DNA of 64,000 nt from Topomyia yanbarensis (taxonomy: Eukaryota; Arthropoda; Insecta; Diptera; Culicidae): positions 95,081,416-95,145,415 of the forward strand of contig NC_080670.1 of the NCBI RefSeq assembly GCF_030247195.1, in the 5' to 3' direction. A program made the translations under genes and the position numbers. Positions 53,481 through 63,114 of this stretch are shown here, one piece after another. The notes beneath the pieces are model-generated. The model had not been told where the DNA came from, searched no databases, and saw only the letters and a list, made by a program, of their open reading frames with translations. Position 1 is the first letter of the stretch. Every line of letters begins with the position of its first letter.

Positions 53481-54282
53481 CTCCTCCCCTACGAGTACAG
53501 TCTGAGCGGCAAACTTCTGACTGTCTAATTCACCGAGCCCTGCGGCTCGCTTGTGCCGGTTAGCACCGCAACTCCCTTCTCGCACCATTCAACGCCGTTT
53601 ACTCTTTGAGCACCAGACTTGTTCGCGAACTACTCGGTATAGTCCCCGACGATGGACCTAGCCTACTCCGACGGAGAATTCCCCGGCGAGAGAAGTTCTC
53701 CCGAAACCGAGCCAACCAACCAGATGTCGAGGTCAGTTCGGCGATTCCGGTGGAGCAGAGCGTCCGGTTCGCTGATGCCCCGACGACCTGCGACTGGTGG
53801 TATTTCGTCGCGGTCTACTCAGTCTAGTCCCCGGCGGTGGATCTAGCTTACGCCGACGGAGAGTTCCCCGGCGAAGGAGGCTCCCCCGGTACCGATTCTT
53901 CTTTTGTTTTAGCACCACAATTTCATGAGCTCTTTGGCTTCCTCTCGTTCCGTTTCGCCCGATCTACTCGATCTACTCCCCGGCGGTGGATCTAGCCTAC
54001 TCAACGGGCCATACAGTAGGTGCTGAGGTCTATCCGGCGATTCCGGTTGGAGCGTAATTTCCGGTTCACCGGCGCCCCAACGACCCACTGCTAGCTCTGC
54101 GACGCGGTCTACTCGGTCCAATCCCCGGCGGTGGATATAGCCTACTCACGAGCTACCCGGAAGGATGTCGAGGTCGGTTCAGCGATTCCGGTGAAGCTTG
54201 ACGTCCGGTTCCCAGGCGCCCCGACGACCCAACTCGGTGCTACTCACGCACTACTCAACTGGTCCCCGGCGGTGGACCTAGT
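53481..54282 (-). repeat. Family B 3' UTR modules of copy 5
   Basis: Five degenerate modules of about 140-190 bp, each with a TAGTCCCCGGCGGTGGA-type core. Most also have CTAGCCTACTC, GAGAGTTCCCCGGCG and GGCGATTCCGGTGGAGC, followed by TCCGGTTC.C.GGCGCCCC. Cores lie near 53640, 53825, 53980, 54120 and 54265. Comparable arrays occur in copies 4 and 6. Confidence 0.8.
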
Positions 54283-57282
54283 CTACACAGTTGGAGAGTT
54301 CCCCGGCGGCGGAATTTCTCTCGAAACCCGATTTGCGGTTTCTTGTTGGTCTCTACGCCACTTCCTCTGCAACTCGGAGAGTATGCTCGAGACCACTCTG
54401 TTGACAGCGTCCCAGGTATGTTCGTCACGGCACATCTCTTCGACGATATTGTCCGCTGTCATACCAGGTATACCCCTACGAACTTCTTCGAATCTAGGGC
54501 ATTCGAAGACCACGTGTTCCGTTGTCTCCTGCACGGTCGCACAACCCGGGCAAAGGGGTGACGAAGCATGTCCAAACTGATGCAAGTACTTCCGGAAGCA
54601 TCCGTGCCCGGACAAAAACTGCGTCAAATGGAAGTTCACTTCTCCATGCTTCCTATGTACCCAGGCCGATACATTTGGGATGAGTCGGTGGGTCCACCTT
54701 CCTTTCTCCGCGTTGTCCCACTCCTGTTGCCATTTAGCCAACGAGTCCGCTCGAACCTGTCTCCTAGCGTTACGTGCATTTCTCTGCTGATAGCATTCCA
54801 CGTCCTCCGCCAGGGTAATGCAGATGGGGCTCATCCCGGCGATAACGCATACTGCCTCCGACGATATTGTTCTGTAGGCACTCGCGACTCGTACGGCCAT
54901 CAGTCGGAATGTCCTGTTTAGCTTTTCATGGTTCCGCTTGGTTTTCAGCGCAGCCCTCCAGGCAGGAACCCCATATCGGAGTATCGATGACGAAACAGTA
55001 GATAGCAGACGTCCCGTGCTGCTTCTCGGACCACCGACGTTTGGCATGATTCTCGCTATTGCGTTCGTTGCCTTCGCCGACTTTTCACAGGCGTAATCAA
55101 CGTGGTTGTTGAAGCTCAACCGGTCGTCGATTATAACTCCCAATTGCTTCAATGCACGTTTCGATGCAATCACGTGCCCTCCGACGTCGATCTGCATCCG
55201 TTGGACCGATCTGCAGTTACTGACCAACAACACCTCCGTCTTGTGGTGAGCTATTTGCAGCTTGACCCCGTTCATCCAGCTCTCGATCGCGTCTATTGTC
55301 TCCGTCACCGACACCTCCACTTCTTCAAGTGTCTCACCCATCACCGTTAGTGACACGTCGTCCGCGAAACCTACGATTTTCACTTTCCTAGGCAGCTGCA
55401 GCGTTAGCACCCCATCGTACATCCCGTTCCAAAGGGTTGGACCGAGAATGGAGCCCTGAGGAACGCCCGCTGTGACACGCAATGACTTCTGTCCTTCGCT
55501 CGTCTCGTACAGTAGCACTCTGCTCTGAAAGTAGCTCTTCAGGATCTGGCACAGATAGTCGGGAACCCTCATTCTATGCAGCGCTGCAGCGATGGCTTCC
55601 CAGCTGGCACTGTTGAACGCGTTCTTCACATCTATCGTGACCACAGCGCAGTATCGATCTCCTCTTCGCTTCTGTTTAGATGACTTCTCGGCACTCCCGA
55701 GCACTATCCGAATTGCATCCACTGTCGATGCTCCTTTGCGGAAACCAAACTGCATCTTGGACAGTCCGCGCTCACCTTCCGTGAATTTCGTCAACCTGTT
55801 AAGAATGATCCTTTCCAGGAGTTTTCCGAGTGTATCCAGCAGGCATATGGGTCTGTACGAGGTCGGGTCGCCAGGTGGCTTCCCTGGCTTCGGCAGCAAC
55901 ACCAGCTTCTGGACCTTCCACATTTCGGGGAAGTTGCCTTCATTTAGGCACTTCTACATCACTATCCTGAACATGTCCGGATATGCCAGGATCGCAGCTT
56001 TCAGTACCACGTTTGGTATTCCATCCGGACCAGGGGCTTGCTTTGGTTTTAGGCGCTTCGATGCTTCTACTAGCTCGTCGTTAGTCACTTGCCGATCCAT
56101 GTTTGTTCCTTCTTCCTCGCCGTGCGGTGACGGTGGCCATATAGTTGGATTGTGCTTCGGGAAAAGACCCTCGACGATTATCTTCAGCTTGCTCGGACAC
56201 ATTTCGGCTGGCGTCGTCGGACCCTTCATTTTCGCCATCACGACTCGGTATGCGTCACCCCAGGGATTGGCGTCTACTTCTCGGCATAGCTCCTTGTGGC
56301 ATTCTGACTTGCTAAGTCTGATCTCCCGTTTTAGAGTGGCCCTAGCTTCCCGAAACGATGCCTTATGCTCTTCTCTATCTGGTTCCGACCTTGCTCTTTG
56401 GGTCCGCCTTCTGGCTCTGAGACAAGCAGCGCGTAACGTACTAAGCGTCTCGTTCCACCAGTAAGCTGGACGCCGTTTGTTGCGTGGTTCCAGTTTTCGC
56501 GGCATTGTGGCGTCACAAGCCGCCACAATCATTCTTGTTAGGTCAGCCGCATCCACGTTCTCGATCCCGCCGTTCGGCCGAAGTGCCTCAACAAAGAGGT
56601 CTTTGTTGAAGGCTTTCGTCTTCCACTTTCGTTCGCCGGTCACCCTTCTCTGTACTGCCGCGGGGTTCCGTTGGCCGATACGGTAGCGAATCTCCTGGTG
56701 GTCACTATGCGTATACGTTTCGCATACTCTCCAATCCATGTTCGCCGCCAATGAGGGACTACAGAATGTGACGTCTATGATGGACTCCCTCCCGTCTCTC
56801 CGAAATGTACTAACAGAGCCTTCATTGCACAATCGTACGTCTAACTTCGCTAGAGCTTCCTGCAGGATACACCCTCTTGTGTTGGTTACTCTACTGCCCC
56901 ATTCCACAGCCCAGGCGTTGAAGTCACCACCAATGACTACCGGCTTCCGATCGATCAACTGCTCGGTTAACTGCTCCAGCATTAGGCTGAACTGCTCTAC
57001 TGTCCACCTTGGGGAAGCGTAACAGCTACATACGAAGATGCCGTTGATTTTGGCTATCACGAAACCCTCATAGGAACGTTCTACCACTTCTTGGATAGGG
57101 AATCTTCCCATTACTTGTATCGCTGCGGTTCCTGATCTATCCGCCACCCAGTTACCGTTATTAGGGGGGACTTGATAAGGCTCTGCGATCAAAACGACAT
57201 CGCACATAGTTTCTGTCGTAGACTGCTACAACAGTTGCTGTGCGGTATCACAGTGATTCAGGTTTATCTGGGTCATCTCCAT
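54283..57282 (-). pseudogene. ORF2 of family B copy 5: one frame, two TAG codons
   Basis: A 1000-codon frame from ATG 57282 to the stop at 54283, interrupted by TAG at 57228-57226 and 55956-55954. The first replaces a Trp codon and the second a Gln codon conserved in other copies. Domains in order: AP-endonuclease (GGDFNAWAVEWGSR, THSDHQEIRY), RT (KPGKPPGDPTSYRPICLLD, DVKNAFNSASWEAI, GVPQGSILGP, catalytic FADD), thumb, and a C-terminal finger CPGC...EHVVFECPRF. The start overlaps the ORF1 stop as TGATG, suggesting coupled termination and reinitiation as reported for R1-type elements. The enzyme would nick and reverse-transcribe at its (ACAT)n target. Confidence 0.88.
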
Positions 57283-58700
57283 CACCGTTGGCCTGCAGTC
57301 GCCTTCTTGTACGCTGGGCATTTAAAGCCACCCGTCTGATGGTCGTTTCCTTCCGCTGGGGTGCAAAGCAAGCACTTCGGCCTCTGCGTGCAGTCTCTCG
57401 CAAGATGGCCCGTCTCTCCGCATTTCCAGCACATCCCGGATCTGTCCGGGCCTTTGCAAGCCCCTGCTAAATGTCCAAAGCCTAAACATTTGAAGCATTT
57501 CTCTGCTTGTTTGTTTACTCGTGGGGCGGCTCTCAGTAGGCATCTCGACCATCCAACTGTAACCTTACCTACCTCCAGTGCCTTGTCTGCAGCGGTTACC
57601 GGTAAACGTATCATCGCTATCTGCGTTCCTCCGTATCCCTTCCTTAACCGGATCGTCATGTGCACCTCGCCCAGTTTGCACTGCTGCTTCATAGCACTTC
57701 TCAGCTCGTCTTCCGTCGTTATTTCGTCGAGGTCTTTGCACACGATTACCATCTCCGGGCTTAAGGCTTTAACTTCTGCCTTTCCACCCATTGATTTAGT
57801 TATAGTCTCCTGCAAGGCAGAGCTACTAGTCGTAGTATTCTTCTTAAGCTCGAGGAGCATCTCATTTTTTTGGGTACGCCTGACTCTTAACACGTTTTCC
57901 CCCAAATCTTTCAGCTCCGGGTCCTCTCTGACCTTTTTGAGCAGTGCTGCGTACGTAGTCTCGTCATTTGCTTTGACGAGCACGGCTTCTCCCTTAGGCG
58001 CCTTCTGACGAGCCGAGTGTTCTGATTTCCTCTTCTGCTCCCCTTTTCGCTCCTCCTTCTTATTTTTTGCTGTTTCCCGCGTTTCTCCTTCCGACCTACA
58101 ACGGTGCTCCAGCTTTCACCCTGTAAGGTGGCGTCCTTTTCTTCGGCAGCAACAGCATCCTCGAGCGTCTGCCTCTTTGACCCGCCTGGTCTTTCTTCTC
58201 CTGGTGAGGATCTTGTCCTCTTTGGAGTTATGGGAACTGGCGTGTTCTCCACTCCAATCTGCCTCTCCTTACCCTGTTTCGGAGGGGCTAGGAGGATAGT
58301 GACCTTAGCCGACGCGGATGCTCGCTCAGCTGAATCTGCCCTCTGCGTTGCCGTATTGTACTCTTTCACGGCAGACAGTAGCGCCTTCCGGATTTTGATG
58401 ACCATCTCCTTAATGTCTTTGTGGACATTGTTTCTCATGTCCACGAACTTGTGGAGCTCCTCCACCAAGTGCCTCGCTACCACTACCTTTGGCATTTGTG
58501 GGGTGTAGCTCCTTCCGCTCTGCTCCGGCTGTTTTTGTTGCTGTTGCTTCGGCTTCCCCTCCTCCTGCTCTTGCTGGGTGACTTCAGCTACTATTGGTGG
58601 TGGTGACCTCACCAACCCACCTCTGGCAAATTTGCCGTGCCTGCTCCATTTGTATCGGTTGCTTGTTGTTTCTCCATTTAATTTTATTGGGTCCCAACTC
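57282..58700 (-). pseudogene. ORF1 of family B copy 5, one frameshift
   Basis: The N-terminal part (to about 57911) starts around the FARGGLVRSPPP motif near 58640-58600 and includes Gln-rich, helical and basic segments (KRTRSSPGEERPGGSKRQ). After a frameshift near 57911-57983, the C-terminal part (57983-57282) has knuckles CFKCLGFGHLAGAC, CWKCGETGHLARDC and CLLC...GFKCP. The frame upstream to ATG 58810 is open, but the conserved start is probably nearer 58640. It ends TGA at 57284-57282, overlapping the ORF2 ATG by one base. Confidence 0.83.
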
Positions 58701-59383
58701 CGGGCCGCTATCTCCACTCGCTGCACATAGTCGCCTCTCGCGATCCCATGATTATCTATGCTGCCGAAAAGCAGTAGTGAGGTCATGCAAGGGTTGACAC
58801 CATCTCTCATGGGGAGTAGTGTTCAGAGCCGGATCGGCGTAAATCGGGAATGCTTCAACCGAACCTAGTACCACCAACCAAATGATGGCGAGTATCGAAC
58901 GTACCCGGAGACCTGCCAGGGTTTTGTTGGAACGGAGGCAGCCATGCTGTTAGCCCACTCGCCATTTCAAGTCGGTGTCATCCTTCCTTACTCAGGGAGT
59001 AGAACAGCACGCCTGTCAGCCCTAAGTCGCCATCCTTTTCGTTATCCGTGTCCTGTCCGTTGCCGTTCGCCATGGCCAGTATACCATAATCAAGATGTTA
59101 CTGGCGTCGATCCTGATGTGCCGGTTGGCACTCCGGTTGGGCTAGAGTGCTTTTATTGCCCAGATCTTAGATTATTGGAATCTTAGGATCTTAGCAGAAG
59201 CGGCACAGACTCGCTTCGTCGGAGCTGCTTTCGGAGTTATGGCTTTTTTTAGAGGTTCAGAAGAGCCCAATCTTAGCCCCACCATATCTTAGCAAAACTC
59301 CCCAACTCGCAGTAGGGCTGTGGGGGGGGGGGGGGTTCGTTAGGCCCCTAGACTCCTGTCCTTCCTGTCCCTGCTGCCTCCAA
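58700..59383 (-). other. 5' UTR of family B copy 5 with a poly-G tract
   Basis: Non-coding, homologous to 33354-34080. It carries a G14 run ending near 59336, 46-47 nt from the 5' terminus, then TTCGTTAGGCCCCTAGA. Confidence 0.75.
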
Positions 59384-59930
59384 TGTATGTGTGTATGTAT
59401 GTATGTATGTATGTATGTATGTATGTATGTATGTATGTATGTATGTATGTATGTATGTATGTATGTATGTATGTATGTATGTATGTATGTATGTATGTAT
59501 GTATGTATGTATGTATGTATGTATGTATGTATGTATGTATGTATGTATGTATGTATGTATGTATGTATGTATGTATGTATGTATGTATGTATGTATGTAT
59601 GTATGTATGTATGTATGTATGTATGTATGTATGTATGTATGTATGTATGTATGTATGTATGTATGTATGTATGTATGTATGTATGTATGTATGTATGTAT
59701 GTATGTATGTATGTATGTATGTATGTATGTATGTATGTATGTATGTATGTATGTATGTATGTATGTATGTATGTATGTATGTATGTATGTATGTATGTAT
59801 GTATGTATGTATGTATGTATGTATGTATGTATGTATGTATGTATGTATGTATGTATGTATGTATGTATGTATGTATGTATGTATGTATGTATGTATGTAT
59901 GTATGTATGTATGTATGTATGTATGTATGC

Positions 59931-59963
<33 letters not shown>

Positions 59964-60273
59964 TGTATGTATGTATGTATGTATGTATGTATGTATGTAT
60001 GTATGTATGTATGTATGTATGTATGTATGTATGTATTTATGTATGTATGTATGTATGTATGTATGTATGTATGTATGTATGTATGTATGTATGTATGTAT
60101 GTATGTATGTATGTATGTATGTATGTATGTATGTATGTATGTATGTATGTATGTATGTATGTATGTATGTATGTATGTATGTATGTATGTATGTATGTAT
60201 GTATGTATGTATGTATGTATGTATGTATGTATGTATGTATGTATGTATGTATGTATGTATGTATGTATGTATG

Positions 60274-60307
<34 letters not shown>

Positions 60308-60308
60308 T
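59384..60308 (+). repeat. (TGTA)n array, about 231 units
   Basis: Nearly pure tetranucleotide array with only a few variants (about 59930, 60036 and 60275). On the right it continues into the body of a dispersed repeat R (60309 onward), so the array is an expanded version of the core of that repeat. On the left it abuts the 5' end of R1 copy 5. Confidence 0.97.
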
Positions 60309-60560
60309 TTGATCAAAAATATGCACATCAGTTACTCGGAGATGGCTGAACCGATTTCATCAAACTTAGTCTCAAATGAAAGGTACAACGTTCCCATAGG
60401 CTGCTATTGAATTTCATTAAATTCTGGGTTCCGGTTCCGGAATTACGGGTTTAAGATTACGGACACGCAGCAAATTCACATTTTTGCCTTTCTCCTATAG
60501 GAAGGCTATGCAATCACTCTGAACATCGTCAAATTAATCCCGTCAACGTTTTTTTAATTT
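60309..60560 (+). repeat. Dispersed repeat R, right body
   Basis: Contains ATATGCACATCAGTTACTCG, GAGATGGCTGAACCGATTTC and CATAGGCTGCTATTGAAT, almost the same as 2276-2440, then a new CCTTTCTCCTATAGGAAGG start of another R unit at about 60487. Confidence 0.75.
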
Positions 60561-60589
60561 ACATAGGTTTTCTGTATTTTAACAGGGTC

Positions 60590-61035
60590 GTAGTTAGGGG
60601 AATATGGTGAGGACTCCTCCCCCACATCACTCACCACCCTTCCTTAAACCCTCATCAAGTACCCCTCTACGCGAATAAAATTTTCTAATTCTTCTAGAAT
60701 AAATTTTCCTAGTGGGTCTAAAAAAACCAGTGCAAAATTTATTTTGAAATGATTTTGAGTTGAGAAACTTATTTAAAATTTCTTAACATGTTGAAAATTT
60801 TTGGCGGGGTCCAAATCCCCGAACCCTCCTTCTGGATTCGCCGCTGGTTTCAAGTGTTTCAGCGTCGACATATAGCGACTCAAGTTCGTAGCTGTCGATT
60901 CATTGTACGTATGTGTAAATCGCACTGAATATTTAATAGACATTTCCACCATTATATTAAACAAAACCAGCCATGGAATCGTAGTTTGGATAATTGAGAA
61001 AGGCACAATTGCACCACTAGGTGGATTGAAACGGT
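60590..61035 (+). repeat. Dispersed repeat S, plus copy
   Basis: Starts near AGGGTCGTAGTTAGGGG and ends GAGAAAGGCACAATTGCACC then ACTAGGTGGATTGAAACGG. 60840-61035 is the diverged complement of 5578-5755. It is non-coding. Confidence 0.65.
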
Positions 61036-62340
61036 AAAAATTATTTTTCTGTAATAAAAAATAGAGCAAAAACAAAAAAGCGGAAGTAAAAAAACGTTCT
61101 TTTTTAAACTCGAACTTCTTTGAAAGAGAAATAGAGTGTTATTTTCGTATTCAGCTACCCAAAACTAATCTAGAAAACACTTTTTCTCGTAAATTCATTT
61201 TTCTTGTAAACTAGTGTAATCTTATTTAAGACCAAAAGAGATATGTGAAAAACAGAGCAATTTTCACTCGATGCTTAATAACATCACCAGTTTTTGTCGG
61301 ATTTTCGTGATCTTAGGCTTAAAATTCACGTGAGAAGTTTGTCTATCACATAAGATTTTAAAAGATTTTTTTGCTGATTTGTTTTTTATGAAAAATCAAC
61401 TAAAAATTAGTAATTTTACCAAACACTACTTTTTTTGCCTTTGTTTGCTCTTAACCCTGAATTGTTGATATTTTATCCTAACATGTTATACATTTTTGGA
61501 ATAATTCATCATTACCTTTCGAATGGTGAGTCGTTTGTGTTAATCGGAAGATTTGTTCCTGAGATATTGACCAAAAACTGCAAAAAGTGCTCAAAAATAC
61601 CTTTTTCAAAAAAATCACAAAAACGGCTCTTTGAAAAAGAAAATGGATATGATTTTCGTGCTCAGAGACCCAAAATTGACTTAGAAAACACCTTTTTTAA
61701 CTTCATGCAATTAACCCAAAATTTGTAAACTAGTGTAATCAAGAGATACGAAGCTCTGATGTTCAAAGGAACGGAACCATTACCACGAGACCTCACATCA
61801 TTGACGTTGCAGAGCAGTGGAAAAGGCATTGTTGCTTTTTAAAACAGAAACTGCAAAAATCGGCCGGAATATAAACTCTGACAAGACAAAGTACATGGTG
61901 AAGTTAGCTACGCAGTCATATTTGAACCGATGTTAATGTTTTGTCTAGAAGTGAGTAGTTTTTGTGTGAAGAAATGACCTTTTCAACGGTATGCTGTTGG
62001 TTTCTTTTGTTAAAAGTATTATGCGATATTTATCATCACATTCGGTTGAAAAATGACAGTTGCATTATTTTTTTTAAATTAAAATAAAATACATTAATCG
62101 ATTCATTCCCTCAGTTTTACCCGGGCGCTTATTGGGCTGCAAAACCATTTTTATTAAAACTGTGGAGATCAAGGGGTATGAAAAACCTGTTTTGATTAAG
62201 ATAGGTTCTTGTTATGCAGTGCTACAAGCAGTTTAAAATTTACCATCCCATGCTCAATAGAATTTCCCTACAATGTTTACAATAATTAAAGTGTATGGAA
62301 AAGGTAGTCAAAGACATTCTAAATTGATAGGGTTTGTCAG
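61036..62340 (+). other. AT-rich region with an imperfect direct repeat
   Basis: No gene. Segments 61120-61225 and 61630-61740 share TATTTTCGTATTCAG/GATTTTCGTGCTCAG, CTAGAAAACAC/TTAGAAAACAC and TTGTAAACTAGTGTAATC, about 510 bp apart. The rest is AT-rich with no recognised motif. Confidence 0.55.
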
Positions 62341-62395
62341 TTTTCATTAATAATTCGAGTCATCAGAGCTATATAAAAATTTATTTATTTATTCG

Positions 62396-62734
62396 GCTTC
62401 TTGTTCTCATTGTGATAAAATTTATATTGGACAAACTAAGAGAACACTAGATATTCGGTTTAAAGAGCACATCGCTGAAATCACAAAAGCTTCCAAGGAA
62501 GCTGTTAAAGATGTACCATTTCACTTCAAATCTAAGGTAGCGGAACATTCCTTTTCAGAAAAACATGATCTGACCACTGAGGATATAAAAATTCAACGTC
62601 AAACTTCTAATCCATGGAAATTGGATGTTGCTGAGAGCCTAGAAATTTTTAAACAACCCCCTTCGTCTTTACTCAATCGAGATCAAGGTAACGGATACAC
62701 ATGGCTTTTCCAAACATTACCCGTACGCAAATGA
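62396..62734 (+). pseudogene. GIY-YIG endonuclease fragment of a second Penelope-like element
   Basis: A frame of 112 codons, open from 62396 to TGA 62732-62734. It encodes CDKIYIGQTKRTLDIRFKEH, the second half of a GIY-YIG core, and continues with conserved Penelope-type residues (EHSFS, NPWKLDVAES). The RT and the first GIY half are missing (5'-truncated). It is diverged from the element at 24437-29379, so a different family. Confidence 0.85.
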
Positions 62735-62823
62735 TCATCTTCACACACCTAAGTTACCTAATTTCTACCTGCCTTTTCGGTACATAAAGCGGTACAGAGG
62801 GTATTTTCTTCATTCTGATACAA

Positions 62824-62872
62824 TACACTGAAGAAGGCTGCAAGTCGTAGCCGAAATACGTATCTGTAACAG
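62824..62872 (+). ncRNA. Hammerhead-ribozyme-like motif
   Basis: TACA (62824-62827), CTGAAGA (62828-62834, fits CUGANGA), stem GGCT/AGCC (62836-62839 with 62849-62852), GAAA (62853-62856), mini-stem UAC/GUA (62857-62862), UC (62863-62864, putative cleavage after C), then TGTA (62865-62868) pairing with the first TACA. CAG (62870-62872) can pair further with CTG at 62815-62817. It lies about 90 nt after a Penelope ORF, where such ribozymes are known. One extra A (62835) separates the core from stem II, so activity is uncertain. Confidence 0.55.
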
Positions 62873-62879
62873 AAAAGTG

Positions 62880-63114
62880 CAATTTTGCATTTTGTTCATC
62901 ATAGTGGAATTAAAACGGAAGACAACGGTTTAAAGTGTTTAATATTTATTTATTGTTTATTTATTTATTGTCGTCAAATAAGAGTAGACCGTTTTGTTAC
63001 AACGATAAAATATAGTATACACTTTAAAAATAAAATACTAATAACTAAACTAAACACTATCTGGTTTACATAGCACTACTTTAGAATGTACTTTATAAGC
63101 GAATAGAATTGAAA
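62880..63114. other. AT-rich spacer
   Basis: (TTTA)n-like stretches at 62940-62970 and no other feature. Confidence 0.5.

Larger units (their letters stand above)
41257..59383 (-). mobile_element. R1-clade retrotransposon, family B copy 5 (near-intact)
   Basis: About 6.25 kb once the Gypsy insertion (41609-53480) is removed. Both ends abut (TGTA)n: the 3' end (TTTTCTTTTTTTT, 41256-41268) and the 5' end (CTGCTGCCTCC, 59371-59381). ORF2 is open apart from two TAG codons, and ORF1 has one frameshift. The terminal 3' UTR differs from that of copies 4 and 6, so it is a separate subfamily. It is the best preserved R1 element in the window. Confidence 0.88.
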
